DNA of 64,000 bases, from positions 234,499-298,498 of the forward strand of contig NC_091868.1 in the NCBI RefSeq assembly GCF_019399895.1, read 5' to 3'. The notes below the pieces were generated by a model, which had not been told where the DNA came from, did no database searches, and worked only from the letters and a program-made list of their open reading frames with translations. Numbering within the stretch: position 1 is the stretch's first letter; every line of letters starts with the position of its first letter. The translations under genes were made by a program, and so were the position numbers. Positions 12,791 to 24,212 of the stretch are shown here, piece by piece. The stretch comes from Cardiocondyla obscurior. Lineage: Eukaryota > Arthropoda > Insecta > Hymenoptera > Formicidae.

Positions 12791-14687
12791 ATGAAGCTTT
12801 CGCCTGCCGGCTTTCTCCACCTTCGTTAATGTCGTCGTCCTTTCTTCCGACCCTCTTGTCGCTCGCATTTCCAAGCGCCTAATAACGCGGTACTTAACCG
12901 CCATCGTAATTTACAATTTTCACTATATAATTCGCCGCTTCGCCAAATTAATCGCTCCGATGGAATCGCGATCATAATTCAATGTGTCGCAGCTTCATAT
13001 CCTTTTACACTTTTTGCCGGTTGAATTTATTCCTTCTTTTATTTAATACCATAGGATGCGAGCATGCGACAGAAAGAGAAAGAGAATTATAAACTTTACT
13101 CCGTATTCTATATTGAATTATTTTCGTAAAACGAGAAATCATCACCGCGATTATAATCATTTTATTAACTTGCTTGGTGAAGAGAGTTAAACCGCGAAAT
13201 CCTATATTCTGTTACAACAGAAGGGTCACAAAAGGTATTCAAGTGACAATTTAAGCAGTTTATTATACGTGGGATCAATTTAGTGTTAAAATAACTCCGG
13301 GATTTTCACGAAAGCGAACAAAATAAACTTCAAGTGGGTATAAATTTAATTACGCTATTATGTGCAGAAAATAAATGGGAGTTATCGAGAGTAAGTGGGT
13401 TCTTCGCGGTGAATGCGAAAAAAAATAAAAGCGCTCACTTGGTTCGAGAGTACTTCTTCCAGATGTATTTGCGCGCAATTTAGTTGCCCATTACGTAATC
13501 GTGACGACAAAGCTTAATGAAGAGACGAGCATGTAGATTATAAAACATATCAAATTTTTCCTTTAATTACGTTCGCTTTTAATTCACGTTATTTTCAACA
13601 TATTATTGAAGTAACGGATCTAATTATGTCTTATTATGTTTCGCGAAAGCTCCAGCAACAGGAGATCAATTTCGTTCTACTTTGGTGCAAATCTGTTTTT
13701 CTCTCTTTTTCTCTCCCTTGTTCTTCCTAGTCTATATGTAACAGCGTGGCCACAGCTTCCCTTCCGTTGTTAGAGCTTCACTTTCCCGTTGGAGTTTTGG
13801 TGGACCGGCTGTTACGAAGCCGCGGATGCTGCGGGTGGGAATAGGGAGATGGGGGAGGAGGTTTCTCATGCCCTTGCGTGGAATTTTAGACCGCACGATT
13901 AACGGAACGTAGCCTCGGTACGTTCTTCCCGTTTAGGGAATCGTCGCGCGGAATTGTCTCTCCCGCGGGATACGTTACCATTGTCTTCTCATTGTCTCCG
14001 CGATCGTCGCGACTGTCCCCGGACGAGCCGGGGCGATATTTTAATTGTTGTAAACCGGCGCCCTTTCGCTGCCACGGGCGAGTAATTCCCCCGGCTTCGG
14101 GCATGACGCTTTAAATCTAATAAGGCGTTTAGGTCGCCGAACTAACCGACCGATCCAATAACGGCGGGCGTTTGGTGGTCGTGGCGGGCGGCAAATAAAT
14201 TTCGGTCGTTCGATTAATTAAATTTCGGCAGGAAATTAATTAACCCTTTAACCGTAATGAGAGCTATATCGCCCAGTGCGCGTGGTGCGCGCATGGTGCG
14301 CCAGACGATAACCGAATTAATTTTGAGACACATTATTCTCTCACACCTCCGGGCGCGAAAATCGCACGTAAGGCATATATCGTGCCGACACCTCGCAACC
14401 GCTATTGAAAACGTGTGAAATAACGCCGTTATTCGGTTTCGAGCGACCGTTTCTCCACTGCGAAATAAAATACGTTAATTAGTGCCACATCGTTATATCA
14501 ATAACTCGCCTATTATTTGTAATTCCGTTACACGTTATGAATTATATTAATTCGAAATAAATTTGAAACAAAAGAGAGCGTAGTTTAATTATCTCATCTA
14601 TAAAAAATTGGTGTAACGCCTAAATTAGTTGATAATCGATTCTATTGTTACCCTTTATTAAATTATATATATATTTTTTTGTTTCAG

Positions 14688-15003
14688 ATCGACGCAACTG
14701 CCAACGAAAGTGTCGTCACCGCCGATATTATTAACGAATATTATACGAACCGCAGTCGGTTTGTTGGTCGGTTCCGGGAGTTCCGTACAGTAATCGGACG
14801 TATTTTTTTGACATGGTTTTATTTTAAACGCGAGTGCCGAGTATGGAACGCGCGTTAATGATCATTCAGTAATTTTCGCGATTATCAAATCACGGGTCGG
14901 GATGTTCGCGAGTGACTTGTGCGCGGAAGGATGACTCGACACGTCCCATCTGAGAGGAGGAGCAGGCTCGGGGGGCATCCTGCATCAGCGGAGCAACTTT
15001 TAA
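14688..15003 (+). other. Putative spliced exon of a noncoding RNA or UTR
   Basis: The acceptor is excellent: a T-rich tract ending TTTTTTTGTTTCAG (AG 14686-14687). The exon ends at a consensus donor GTAAGT (15004). From the acceptor one frame is open for 56 codons (starts IDATANESVVTADIINEYY) and stops at TAA 14856-14858. All later ATGs are in short frames except ATG 14931, which stays open across the next junction. The piece could be a 5' UTR exon, a lncRNA exon, or, if the donor is unused, a terminal coding exon. No homology was recognised. Confidence 0.4.
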
Positions 15004-15100
15004 GTAAGTATAAATTAAAAAAAAAAAAAAATCTTTTTTTTTTTTTATTAATCTCATTAATTGACATGTCTATATTAATATTTTGTTTTTTATGTTACAG

Positions 15101-15140
15101 TCACCGGCAGATGTTTACAACTCCGCTGTCTTGCAGATTG
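15101..15140 (+). other. Putative 40-nt microexon downstream of exon 14688-15003
   Basis: It is preceded by a T-rich tract ending TTATGTTACAG (AG 15099-15100) and followed by GTAAGT at 15141. The implied intron (15004-15100) is 97 nt, an ordinary short insect intron with a poly-T tract. Joined to the previous exon, the frame from ATG 14931 continues as LLITGRCLQLRCLAD, so a short coding leader is possible. Two correctly oriented donor/acceptor pairs in 450 bp are better evidence than either alone. Confidence 0.4.
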
Positions 15141-15647
15141 GTAAGTCGCATGGATTTTTTTTTGTAGTTTGGAATTGGGGTTTTTAAAACAATAGCGCGT
15201 GTATAGTTTCTTCTGGTTTATATATAAAATTCTGGTAATTCGGAAGAGGAATAAATCCTTAAGCGGTACTATGAGTTTCGATCCTCCGGTGCAATGCGGA
15301 GAAGATAAGCAACGAATTATTTAATATTCCCTTATGCGTGCAACTATGCGGTACGTCACAACTTTGTCGGAGCGACGGTATTCGAGAGACGTCAAACGTA
15401 TCGATGTAGCGCTGCTCTCATGAATTAATTTTCAACTATCGAGTATCAACCGTCCGCAAGGTTACGCGCGGGCGCGCGCGTGCCTTCAACTGTCGTACGT
15501 TTTGACACACGGGTAGCACCTGCGAATGAATTTTCCATCGGCGAATGTCAATTTTAGAAGAATTTCAAAAATAGCCGCGCTGCGAGATTTCTCGTCCGTT
15601 CGCTGACAATCCAGGGTATTAACGATATAGAGCGCCCATGCCTCTCC

Positions 15648-15668
15648 TTTTTTTTTTTTTTTTTTTTT
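15648..15668. repeat. Poly-T run (21 nt)
   Basis: Uninterrupted T run directly before CACAGTGAG. The combination looks like an acceptor next to a donor, but no exon could be fitted. Confidence 0.85.
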
Positions 15669-18513
15669 CACAGTGAGTTAGATCGATCGGTTTGTTTATT
15701 GTAATAGATGCGCGCGCGAGGCAACGGGCTGCCGAATTGCCAATCCATTTATAACGAAATTTTATTCGCGCCGCTCTGTGAATATCACTATTTAATTTTG
15801 ATAACACTGTTTTTTGCTTAATTAATATTTTTACCGTTGCCGCGCGTCATCCCGGAGCGTCAACGGAGTTTACGATATCGCCCCGCCGCCCTTGCCGGAA
15901 AACCCCGCCGCGCCGAAGCGTTATATCGTTACCGGTTGAAACTATGGTCGAACTCTGTCAAATTCTCACGGTGACGGCCCCGGTGTTTCTCGTCGCCGCG
16001 GGCACAAATTCGTCTCGCCTTAGGGCGAGCGAATAATTGCCAAACTATCTCCGGAGTTTCGTCTGTCTCGCGGAAAGTTGTCACTTCCACGTTGCGCGCA
16101 GCCATTCCTCGCGGTCTCGTGCACCGCGTCTAATTTCTCGTGAAGTATCGAAGGTCGCGAACTGTCAAGACCTGCGGAGCACGCTACCTGTTGGTTCTCG
16201 TAGGACGCGAGGTAGTCGAGCGGCATTAACGACGCGACGTATTTAGTGCGACTGTGTAACTAATGCCAATTAAGCTAGTTGGATTTTCTTTTAGGAACTT
16301 GTAAGGAAAAAAAAAAAAGAAAAAAAATTATTATTATGGGAAAGCGATATAAGAGAACACGAAAGCAAATTATTTTATAGGCTAAACATATTTTTTACCT
16401 CCGTACTATAGTTGCGCGAATTAAAAAAAAAATTATGCAGGAAATAAATATTTTCACTATTGTGCTTTGGGTATTAAATTTCCTTTTCGTACCGAGACGA
16501 AATATATTTCACGTCCGCTGAGCGAAATGCACGTGCGTCCTACCGCGGCCCTTCACGTTCCTTAACACCGTGGTGTATGCGGTCGGCATATCGTCGTCCG
16601 TGCGGCGCGTCCATCCGTCAAGGTAATCGCGCGGGCACGAGGCGCGCGAACGCAAATTGGAAACGTGAGGTGAAAGTGTCGGAGTCGCCTCGTTTACGGC
16701 GATTTGCACCGACTTCGAGTGCTCGTTCGTTCGTTCTTTCGCGTCAGCCCTACATACCCGACGTCGATGTCGTCGAGTCACGATCGACGCCGTAACATTG
16801 CCTCGAAAGAATGACGAAAGGTGCTCGAGAAAGTCGTAGGACGACGACCCTAGGCAATGAGTACGCGGAAAGTCGCGATGAATTGTCGGAGCGAAACGGA
16901 AACGAGGGATTGCCAGTATCTCTATGTATGTTAATGACCCTTTAACGCTTAGTCCAATTGCCGCCGGTGCCCGTTCAAAAGCCGACTGTTGGGAGAAACG
17001 ATCAGTACCGAAGTGGCATCTTATAATATTTACTAGAAACTCTGCGCAGATTTCTTTTTTCTTTTTTAATAAAATAATTAAGAAAAAAAAAAATTGTTTT
17101 CCAAAGTTTGTCGTTAAGTTTCCAGTACGTGACATTTTATGCTCTTTCAATACGCGCTTCTACGTTATGAAAATATACAAGTACCATATTTTAATAAAAA
17201 CAGCTTTTAACTTTTAGACGAAAATTTACATCCACTTTATGCTAATGAACTTGTTATTCATAAAACTTAATTAAAATTGTAGTTTTTTACACAATAAGAG
17301 AAAGAAATTCAAGCTTTCTACGTGCTTTTTAAAGGTTTACGCGAAATAATGAAACAATGATCAACTAGCGCGGCACGGTACAATACAGAGGGAATTTAAT
17401 GCTCTTTTCCGTTCATTCTTCCTACCAATTCAGTCCGTCGGCGTAATTTAGGAAATCCCCGGAAGCGTGCCATTTGGAAACCACCGTCGCTCGAGAATTC
17501 CGCGCGACCGCTCGTTTCGCGACACGCATTCTCAAAACCAGCGCACCGCTAAACCAGAAATCGTATTTGCTTATCGATTCGATTGCAGAGCAGACTACAA
17601 TCGCCACAAATCACTCTTGCGAAACGCCCGCCGCCGCGTCAATAACAAAAACGCGTAGACAGACTAATGCGTTGAATCTGCTCGCGATACCGATTGTTAA
17701 CCCGCGAGTGTCGCGCGCCATGAAACATCGCCATCGTTGTGCACGTCTGAGGGCAAACGACACAATGTTTCCGGAGATAACTCTGACGTTTCAAACGCCG
17801 TTATGAAATGCAGAAAATGCAGATCGATGAATGCGTATGCTGTCCTCGCAATAATGGTCGTTTTGAATTAAGCGAAAAATATGAGATATTAAAAAAAAAA
17901 AAAAAAGGGGGACGAGTATTCGGGATTTTATAGATATATATATATTTTTTTTTACATTCTGGTAAACGTCGGCCGTTTTAAATTAAAAAATCGTCCCATC
18001 GCCGCTTGTGAAAATTGTGCACGCATATAACTCTCGATGTACGTACGCGCTCGAGAAATAACACAAATTATTGGATGGCCCGGTTGTATCAAGAACCTGG
18101 GAGGGAAAAGGAGAGAGAGAGAGAGTAACGCTGTAGCTGCAACAACACGATATGCGAGCTCGTGCACGTGCAAGAGTAACGGGGCGAGATTTTTTTTTCC
18201 GCGCGGTGCGGTGTCCGGCGTCAGGCGGTATCAAGCTGGGCTCCTGGCCTCCCGTAACGCTGTAGTTTCGATGGCGATGAACGAGCCACGAAGCGTTTTC
18301 GCTATGGTCGTTTCTACGGTAAAAATACGCGGATGGAGCTCGACAATCAGTGGGCTCTTCGCGCCAGTTACGAGCCAATCTTTTTCGTTTGTCGGGGCAA
18401 TTCGATGATTAAAACGTATTCGAGCCGAAGGCGAAGGGTTCGGGGGCGCTGTTACAGGGGTATAATAGCTCCAACACGGAATGTCAAACGTGCAGATTTG
18501 ATTGGCATTTCAG

Positions 18514-18597
18514 GTTGCCCCCGCGTTCGACGTTTACGTCGAAAATGAAAAGTTCGTGTCGATGGACTCGCGTGTTATGGTGTTAGCTTATCAATAG
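18514..18597 (+). other. Weak candidate exon (27 codons then stop)
   Basis: An acceptor-like TTGGCATTTCAG (AG 18512-18513) is followed by an open frame reading VAPAFDVYVENEKFVSMDSR and on to TAG at 18595-18597. Codons follow an RNY-like pattern, and an in-frame stop lies just upstream of the acceptor. The pyrimidine tract is poor and no homologue was recognised, so chance is a serious alternative. Confidence 0.15.
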
Positions 18598-20850
18598 CAG
18601 GACGATTCATCTTTGTTAATTTTTAGGAAAATCGCGCGGGCTTGCGGCCACCGATAAGTTCCTTCATTCGCAGTTAATTATTCCAAAAAAAAAAATTTGC
18701 TGGAAATAACTTCTTTCTCCTTTGCAATTATGTAGTAGAATATAAAAAAAAAAATCTTTTCTGATTGCACGAAGATTATTCTTTGAAGAAATCGCGGCTC
18801 AGGAGTATCGTTATTGCGCTTTCGTTACGATGTAATCCAAGTTGTAACACGATGTCTCATCTCGCGTAACATCTCGCGTAGCGTCGGCCGCCACGTTTGG
18901 ATTTAAATTCACTGCAACTCTATCTCAGCACGTATTTTCGGAGACAATACCTCGGACTCGCGTGCGTGGAAACGTACGCCGAGCGCGATACGTTGTGTCC
19001 ACGAATTAACGACTTTCTGACTGCGCTCACGTGGCCTGAGTGCGAATTCTCGTGACGGACGTCGCACGTTCGCTCTTCTATCTACGAGTAATTTCACTCT
19101 AAGTGTAATCAGTCAAATTCATAATTTCTTATGTAAAATGCGCATTCCGGTCTTTCGCGGAGATTTATATAAATTACATTTACACATTTTGTATCTGTAT
19201 ATTTAATTTTTTTTTTAATATTTAATTTTAATAGTACAACTGGCCTTCCCTAATTAATTTACTGTCATTACGTTGAGTTTATTATTTCGCATGTTAACAG
19301 ATTATATGGATATCCACGTACTATTTCATGCCAAATTAACATTATGAAATTAATTATTTAAGCTAATGCTGCTTGTGCTAATAACGTTGAAGTGATGCAA
19401 CATAATTAACATACTGTTATGAAACAGCAGATGGATCAAAATTTCGTAATGTGCTCTATGAGCAAATCAGTATAAATGAAGATCCCTCGCGGTGCATCCG
19501 TTGTGCATTCAAATTGTCTTTCCCGGCCATAATGAAATATAACGAGTTGTGTTGGTACAGAACGACATTAATAACCGAAGAAATTTCATTAGGATGCGAA
19601 TCGAATTGCGTCGCGGGAATATTTCGAGAAAGCGCGATCGAACGTACGTCGGTTAAAGCGCGATAAGCTAACAGAGCGGAAGCGCCGACCTCTCCCTGCA
19701 TGTAGCGAGCAACGAGTTCGAGAGGATAATAGTGGGCACACGTCACTATGCGCAGAAATGATTACGAGTAAACTGCGAGCTCGCACGTACATACGGCACT
19801 ATATATTTCAACGATAAACCTCGAGAGTATCGAGCCCGTCGCGCAAGAAATAGAACGGCGAAGAAAAAGCGTTATGAATTTGGTTTTTTTAATCTTAAAA
19901 GTAAAAGATTAGGAAAGATGATAATTTAATTAAAAAAAAAAAAAAAAACGTTATTTATGTAATATTAATAGTCGCGTGGAAGAAATAAATATCGCGACAA
20001 ATACGGAAATAGCACGATTTATTTTTCAGTATTTTTTTTTCTTTTTTAAATAAAAAAATATCCATTTATTCATTTTTTTTTTTTTTTTCGCGCTTTTTCA
20101 CGCATCGATAGAGATGTTCGTTGTGCCTCGCGACATATGGTGCACGCGTCATCCCGTCACGGAACGAGATGATTGCTGGCGCATGCTCGACGATAGGTTC
20201 GCACGATAATTCTCGCACCGAGCCTCCCGCATAAGCCTCCCGCGGCTCGTCCGACGAGATTGTATGGTCACCAGTCATTGTATCTGTATATCCTCTGGAC
20301 CCTCACCCTTCCGAGACCGCCTTTCCCGGGCCGACAATCGGCACGGTATGGTGCAGCGCGCCAGACGGCTTCGTATTAGCTCATTATCTTAATCTGCCAG
20401 CGGGACAAATAACAGGGTATCGCTCTTCCCGCCTCGGCAGCTGGCAATGCCATGATATCCGCTGGTATCGAGGCTTTGATATTCGGACGCTTTAACGCGG
20501 AAATTATCCTCTTACTATTTTGAAAATGCTATTATTCGTCGATATTACGACACCGGCGTTGACCGAAATCGAAATATAATAGTATTTTAATATTTGATAT
20601 TTAGGAGTAATAAAAAGGAATATAATAATGATAATAAAAAGTAAAATATTTAATTTCGATGAATATTAAAATAATAATAAGAACGAGCGGAAAATAAATG
20701 CAGAATTCGGGATGATTAATCGTGAATCAAAATTGATATTCAAAGGTAGTCATATGTGTACCTATGTGTATACGTATATATGAGCCGTAGCGTTGAAAAT
20801 TCACTTTCTGATATTTGATCTAAAGTGCCGATGTCTGGCAGAGTGGAAAA

Positions 20851-20858
20851 TGACGTCA
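20851..20858. promoter_or_regulatory. Perfect CRE (TGACGTCA)
   Basis: The 8-bp CREB/ATF palindrome sits about 2.2 kb upstream of the predicted TMTC promoter. A single 8-mer is expected about once per 65 kb by chance, so function is unproven. Confidence 0.25.
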
Positions 20859-22842
20859 TGCGTGGTCGAAGGAGAGAGAGATAGATTTATGCTCTATTGC
20901 AAGACACAGGAGAGTTTACTGTCCCTCGACGTCAACCCTAAGCAATCGACTTCGCTCCCCTTTTCGTGAGCACGCGGTATTGTTTACTGTCAGCCCCGTT
21001 TCGGGGACCGCGATACTCTGTTACCCCGCACCTTAATCGACCCCTCGTCGATCCAACGAATCCACATGGTCGGCTTTAGGGTGGTTAAGCGCCGGTAATT
21101 GCACGGTGTTACGAGGGCGATTAATTTGTATTTCTATGGCGCGTTGCTCGTATATAAATTATCTGGGTGGGCAGTTTTAAACTTTATTTCGACTCGTTTG
21201 CGATCCTTAATTTTTACTTTCATCAGAGAAGTAAATTTAGATCCGGCGTAATCGCGCGATGCTGCATGAATTACGGACTTTACAGATTCGAGCGAAGGTT
21301 ACGGGACTTTTGACGATATGAAATAATAAATCTTAATCTTCGAAATAAAACAATTAGTCGAAACAGTTGAGACATTAAACGTTACGATGGCAGGAACAAA
21401 AACGTGCACTCATAAAGTTAATTAGAGACGCTGACATCATGCGTTCATATGTTATCGTAGCTTGCTCCCAACTCAGCATTGCTGTCGGCCGTTTCGCCTC
21501 GTTTGTGCGGAGCACTAACTGGTGCTGTAGTTTGCGTAGGAGTGAGTTAAGCGTTTAAATGCTTAATTACCGCATTAGGAGTAACCCGCGATATCGCGCG
21601 GGATCTTTAATCGTGGCTCATCGGAGCGCGAATTACTTTTGTTTTACACGCGCTCGGAATAATTGGAGCGTTTACGGGTGGCGGTGCAAACTCTTGTTCG
21701 CGATACAATGGCGGCCCAGAGACGTCTAAGTCCAGCGTTAACACAATAACGAGAGTACCGCGTGTTGCTATAATACGCGTGATAAATGCACGCGCGTTTC
21801 ACGGCAACGGTTCCGGCGATTAATTACGCGTAGGTACTCGGTGACGAATCGCCGTTACCCCAGCAGATTAAACTACCACGAGTGACGATATTCTCAACGA
21901 GCATTACGCGGGCAAGTCGTATTTGCGGGCTCACCATCGTACGTTTATAAGCGTTACAGCGAGAATAAATTTTGCATTAGCGCGAGAAGACTGCGAGAAA
22001 GGTGGAAGTTTGCACGCCGGTATTACGAGGCTTACCTCTTGTATGATACCGGGGAAATCTAGGTATATGCGTTCCTTGTTTAAAAGTGACGTAACTCAAA
22101 TTTAGAAAATTTTTCCGAAGCATCAACATCAAGCGCGCGTCTTACCGCCGAACTTTTCTCGGTTTCGGGGATTTTACTTGGCTCGCTTTCAGAATCAGCA
22201 GCTTAAATAAGACCTAGAGTCCACATTTCTTTCGAAAATCGTACATGGATAACCGTTCCTTAAAAATTGATGATTATTCTTTTTAGAATAGATAGCGACG
22301 CACCGATTCGTATTCTTAGGTTCTCGGTCTCTTTCCCGAAATTACCGATTTCTTTTAAAACCGCGTTTAAAATAAACGTCTCCACCTACGATGACATTGC
22401 CATTGTTCTGCGATTGTTCCTCGCGGTATCATGGACGGCTTAATCGCCACTTGGGTGGGAGACGACAATCGCCGTCGGATGCACCCGGCTGCGTTCCCAA
22501 GCTAAACGTTTCCTCGACCACACGAACTCCGTTTTCTCCGTTGACGATCCCGCGGAAAATGGAGAACGGACACAATTCCCTCACGGTCCGTCTGCCCGGC
22601 GCAAAATGTCTCAAGTCCGAATTCGTACTCGAATTCGCCGGATCCCTTCGGTACACCGCCGCATGCCACGTGCATTCTGCGCCGTGCTGCGGTACGGTCC
22701 TTACGGTGTGTCATTTTCTAAAAGGACGTCCATCGGTCAGCATTGTCCCCGGGGTTGCGGTTAATCCGGTCCGTTGGCCGCGGTCGCGGTCGTGGTCGTT
22801 GCGAGCGGTCGCGGATGCGTTGCGCGAGAGAGGGTGAGGACA

Positions 22843-22890
22843 GAGGAGGAGGAGGAGGAGGAGGTGGAGGTGGTAGTGGTGGCGGAGGCG
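22843..22890. repeat. GAG/GTG trinucleotide repeat upstream of the TMTC promoter
   Basis: Imperfect GAG then GGT/GGC triplets ending about 130 bp upstream of the TATA box. In one frame they encode poly-Glu then poly-Val, so ORFs crossing it should be distrusted. Confidence 0.8.
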
Positions 22891-23021
22891 AAGGAGGGTC
22901 GGCAGGCAGCAACGGTACCGAGGGATGAAGGGAATGAGGTGGACGAGGAGGATGAGGTGGAGGTAGAAAAGGAGGACCAGGAGAGCGGGCAAGCGCAAGC
23001 GCTCCGATCGATGCTCCCGCG

Positions 23022-23057
23022 TATAAAGCTCTCGTCCTCGGGGGGCGCGCGACAGTT
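23022..23057 (+). promoter_or_regulatory. Predicted core promoter of the TMTC gene (TATA box plus initiator)
   Basis: TATAAA occupies 23022-23027 within a GC-rich context. About 30 bp downstream is CAGTT (23053-23057), which resembles the arthropod initiator TCAGT; the predicted start A is 23054. The spacing is what TBP/TFIID geometry requires. No convincing DPE or MTE was seen at +18 to +33. The location, about 1.07 kb upstream of the TMTC start codon on the same strand inside a CpG-rich domain, supports a role in that gene. A distal alternative promoter is possible. Confidence 0.5.
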
Positions 23058-23076
23058 GGCGTTCCGCATCCGGAAC

Positions 23077-23415
23077 ATGAATCGCGCCGCGTGCGAATCG
23101 CGTCGAGAACATCTCATTGCAGTCGTCGTCGTCGTTCCTGCAGTCGTTAGTGCAACCCGTGTCACCAGCGTTATTCATCTCGAGCCCAGTCGTTATCGTC
23201 CGACTTGGATCGAACTTAAATCAGGCGCGCCGATCTCGAAAATCGCCAAAGAGCGACGTACCCTCTTCCAACTTGGTCGCTCGCTGAATTGTCGAGAGAC
23301 GAGGACACTCGCGGGAACACGAATTTCTTGTCTCTTGACCGATAAGGAAGAGACGGCGAGCATAGCGTCGAATCGACAACGCCGTTTTCTCTCGTCGCAA
23401 GAACTTCCTTTCTGA
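23077..23415 (+). CDS. Candidate long upstream ORF in the TMTC leader (112 codons)
   Basis: An ATG lies only about 23 nt after the predicted cap site and opens 112 codons ending at TGA 23413-23415. The product starts MNRAACESRREHL, has a Val-rich run near residues 16-20, then a basic and polar remainder. No known domain was recognised. If the predicted start site is right, scanning ribosomes meet this ATG first, so it would strongly reduce TMTC translation unless it is skipped or spliced out. The same frame is open upstream of the TATA box through GAG repeats, which argues that the open frame could simply be a composition effect. Confidence 0.25.
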   Translation: MNRAACESRREHLIAVVVVVPAVVSATRVTSVIHLEPSRYRPTWIELKSGAPISKIAKERRTLFQLGRSLNCRETRTLAGTRISCLLTDKEETASIASNRQRRFLSSQELPF

Positions 23416-23954
23416 AGTCTTCCTTCCTCGACGGAATTCTTCTCAACCTCGGAGCGGAATATTAAGTCCGGTGTAACATACGTCAGGAAATTGAAACGAA
23501 TTTGGCACGGACAACGGCGCCGTCGACGAAAAGAAAGCGCCGACCGCGGCGAGTAATTTCTTCAGCTCCGTCATCGCCCGGACAAATAATTACTCTCGAG
23601 ATTCCAGTCGCGCAATTTGAACAACTTAATCTTTCTACATTCGATCGACGTGCTGTCCCCTCTCGTTTCGAGCTGTCGCCCGCTACGTAACGTCCTCTGT
23701 TTTAACGGCGTTTTTCGCGAACGACCGATGTGAGACTCCGAGAAGTGAAGCGGCGAGATCACGCTGCGACAAATTGAAAACCCGGGACCGGCGCTGGGAG
23801 CCGTTTCATTGTTAGATCGTATCTGGGGACGCGTCACCGACATTCATCCCGCGTGGGATCCGTCGTCCGGGCAGGCGGCGTCAGATCGGCGGCCGTTCGA
23901 TCGTCCGGCTAACGTCTCGGCCGCCGCGCGAGGAACCGGTAGCGTCAAACGGAG

Positions 23955-24053
23955 ACGTAGGGGCGGCGGAAAAGGAGGAGGAGGAAACGCAGGAGGAAGA
24001 GGAGGCGGCGGTGCTGCTGGTGCTGCTGGTGGTGGTGCAGGAGGAAGGCCCGC
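23955..24053. repeat. GGA/GGC/GGT triplet-rich tract just before the TMTC start codon
   Basis: Imperfect G-rich triplets in the predicted leader, ending about 75 nt before ATG 24127. Transcribed G-rich repeats may form stable structure in the mRNA. Confidence 0.75.
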
Positions 24054-24126
24054 GAACGTGCAACAAGTTAAGAGGCCGCCGCCGTCGACGTCGCTGTCGC
24101 CGCCAGCCTCCTCGGCACGATGTGAC

Positions 24127-24212
24127 ATGGATATCCTCGCCATAGCTTGCGCCCTCGTCGCGACGGCACTCTACTGCAACACCCTGCAAGCGGGTTTCGT
24201 CTACGATGACCG
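24127..24212 (+). CDS. TMTC2: First coding exon of a TMTC-family O-mannosyltransferase (partial, 28 codons plus 2 nt)
   Basis: TMTC proteins are multi-pass ER membrane proteins with C-terminal TPR repeats. They belong to the GT-C type O-mannosyltransferases and modify cadherin and related domains in the ER lumen. The ATG at 24127 is the first in-frame ATG and has a good context (G at -3, G at +4). It opens a hydrophobic helix (about residues 3-19) followed by ALYCNTLQAGFVYDD. The pattern ALYxNTLxAxFxYDD is the conserved TMTC N-terminus, closest to TMTC2 as I remember the family. The paired Asp residues lie in the first lumenal loop, where GT-C enzymes keep catalytic acidic residues. The exon stops inside an Arg codon (CG) at the donor GTGAGC (24213). 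Full-length family members have roughly 700-950 residues, so this is only the extreme N-terminus. The frame stays open upstream into a Gly/Arg-rich stretch but has no ATG there. The family is confident; the exact paralogue is less so. Confidence 0.82.

Larger units (their letters stand above)
9985..14687. other. Noncoding DNA, no gene recognised
   Basis: Mostly AT-rich, with a CpG-rich block at 12430-12880 containing a CT tract and another at 13740-14200. Nothing was supported apart from the listed repeats. Confidence 0.5.
15141..22380. other. Noncoding DNA upstream of TMTC, no firm gene
   Basis: CpG-rich islands at 15840-16250, 16500-16900, 18150-18550 and 20080-20480 alternate with AT-rich spacers. 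It holds the weak candidate exon at 18514 and one CRE. A minus-strand frame of 213 codons (16509-17150) crosses a poly-T-derived Phe/Lys run and is not believable as protein. Confidence 0.5.
23054..24126 (+). other. Predicted 5' leader (5' UTR) of the TMTC gene
   Basis: This is the interval between the predicted transcription start and the TMTC ATG. It is GC- and CpG-rich. Toward the 3' end it carries GGA/GGC/GGT runs (about 23955-24053), which in the TMTC frame would read as Gly/Arg/Ala-rich sequence but contain no ATG. It includes one long upstream ORF (23077-23415). The leader may be spliced, which cannot be settled from sequence alone. Confidence 0.4.

Noticed and set aside
12506..12794. 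Acceptor-like TATTTCAG followed by a frame containing FYRSIFVDCCYVDAARYKYV
   Set aside because: The frame runs into a CT-rich low-complexity tract and no good donor fits; two other frames are open too.
16509..17150. 213-codon minus-strand open frame
   Set aside because: Contains a homopolymer-derived Phe/Lys block and no recognisable domain; nearby CpG-rich DNA lowers stop frequency.
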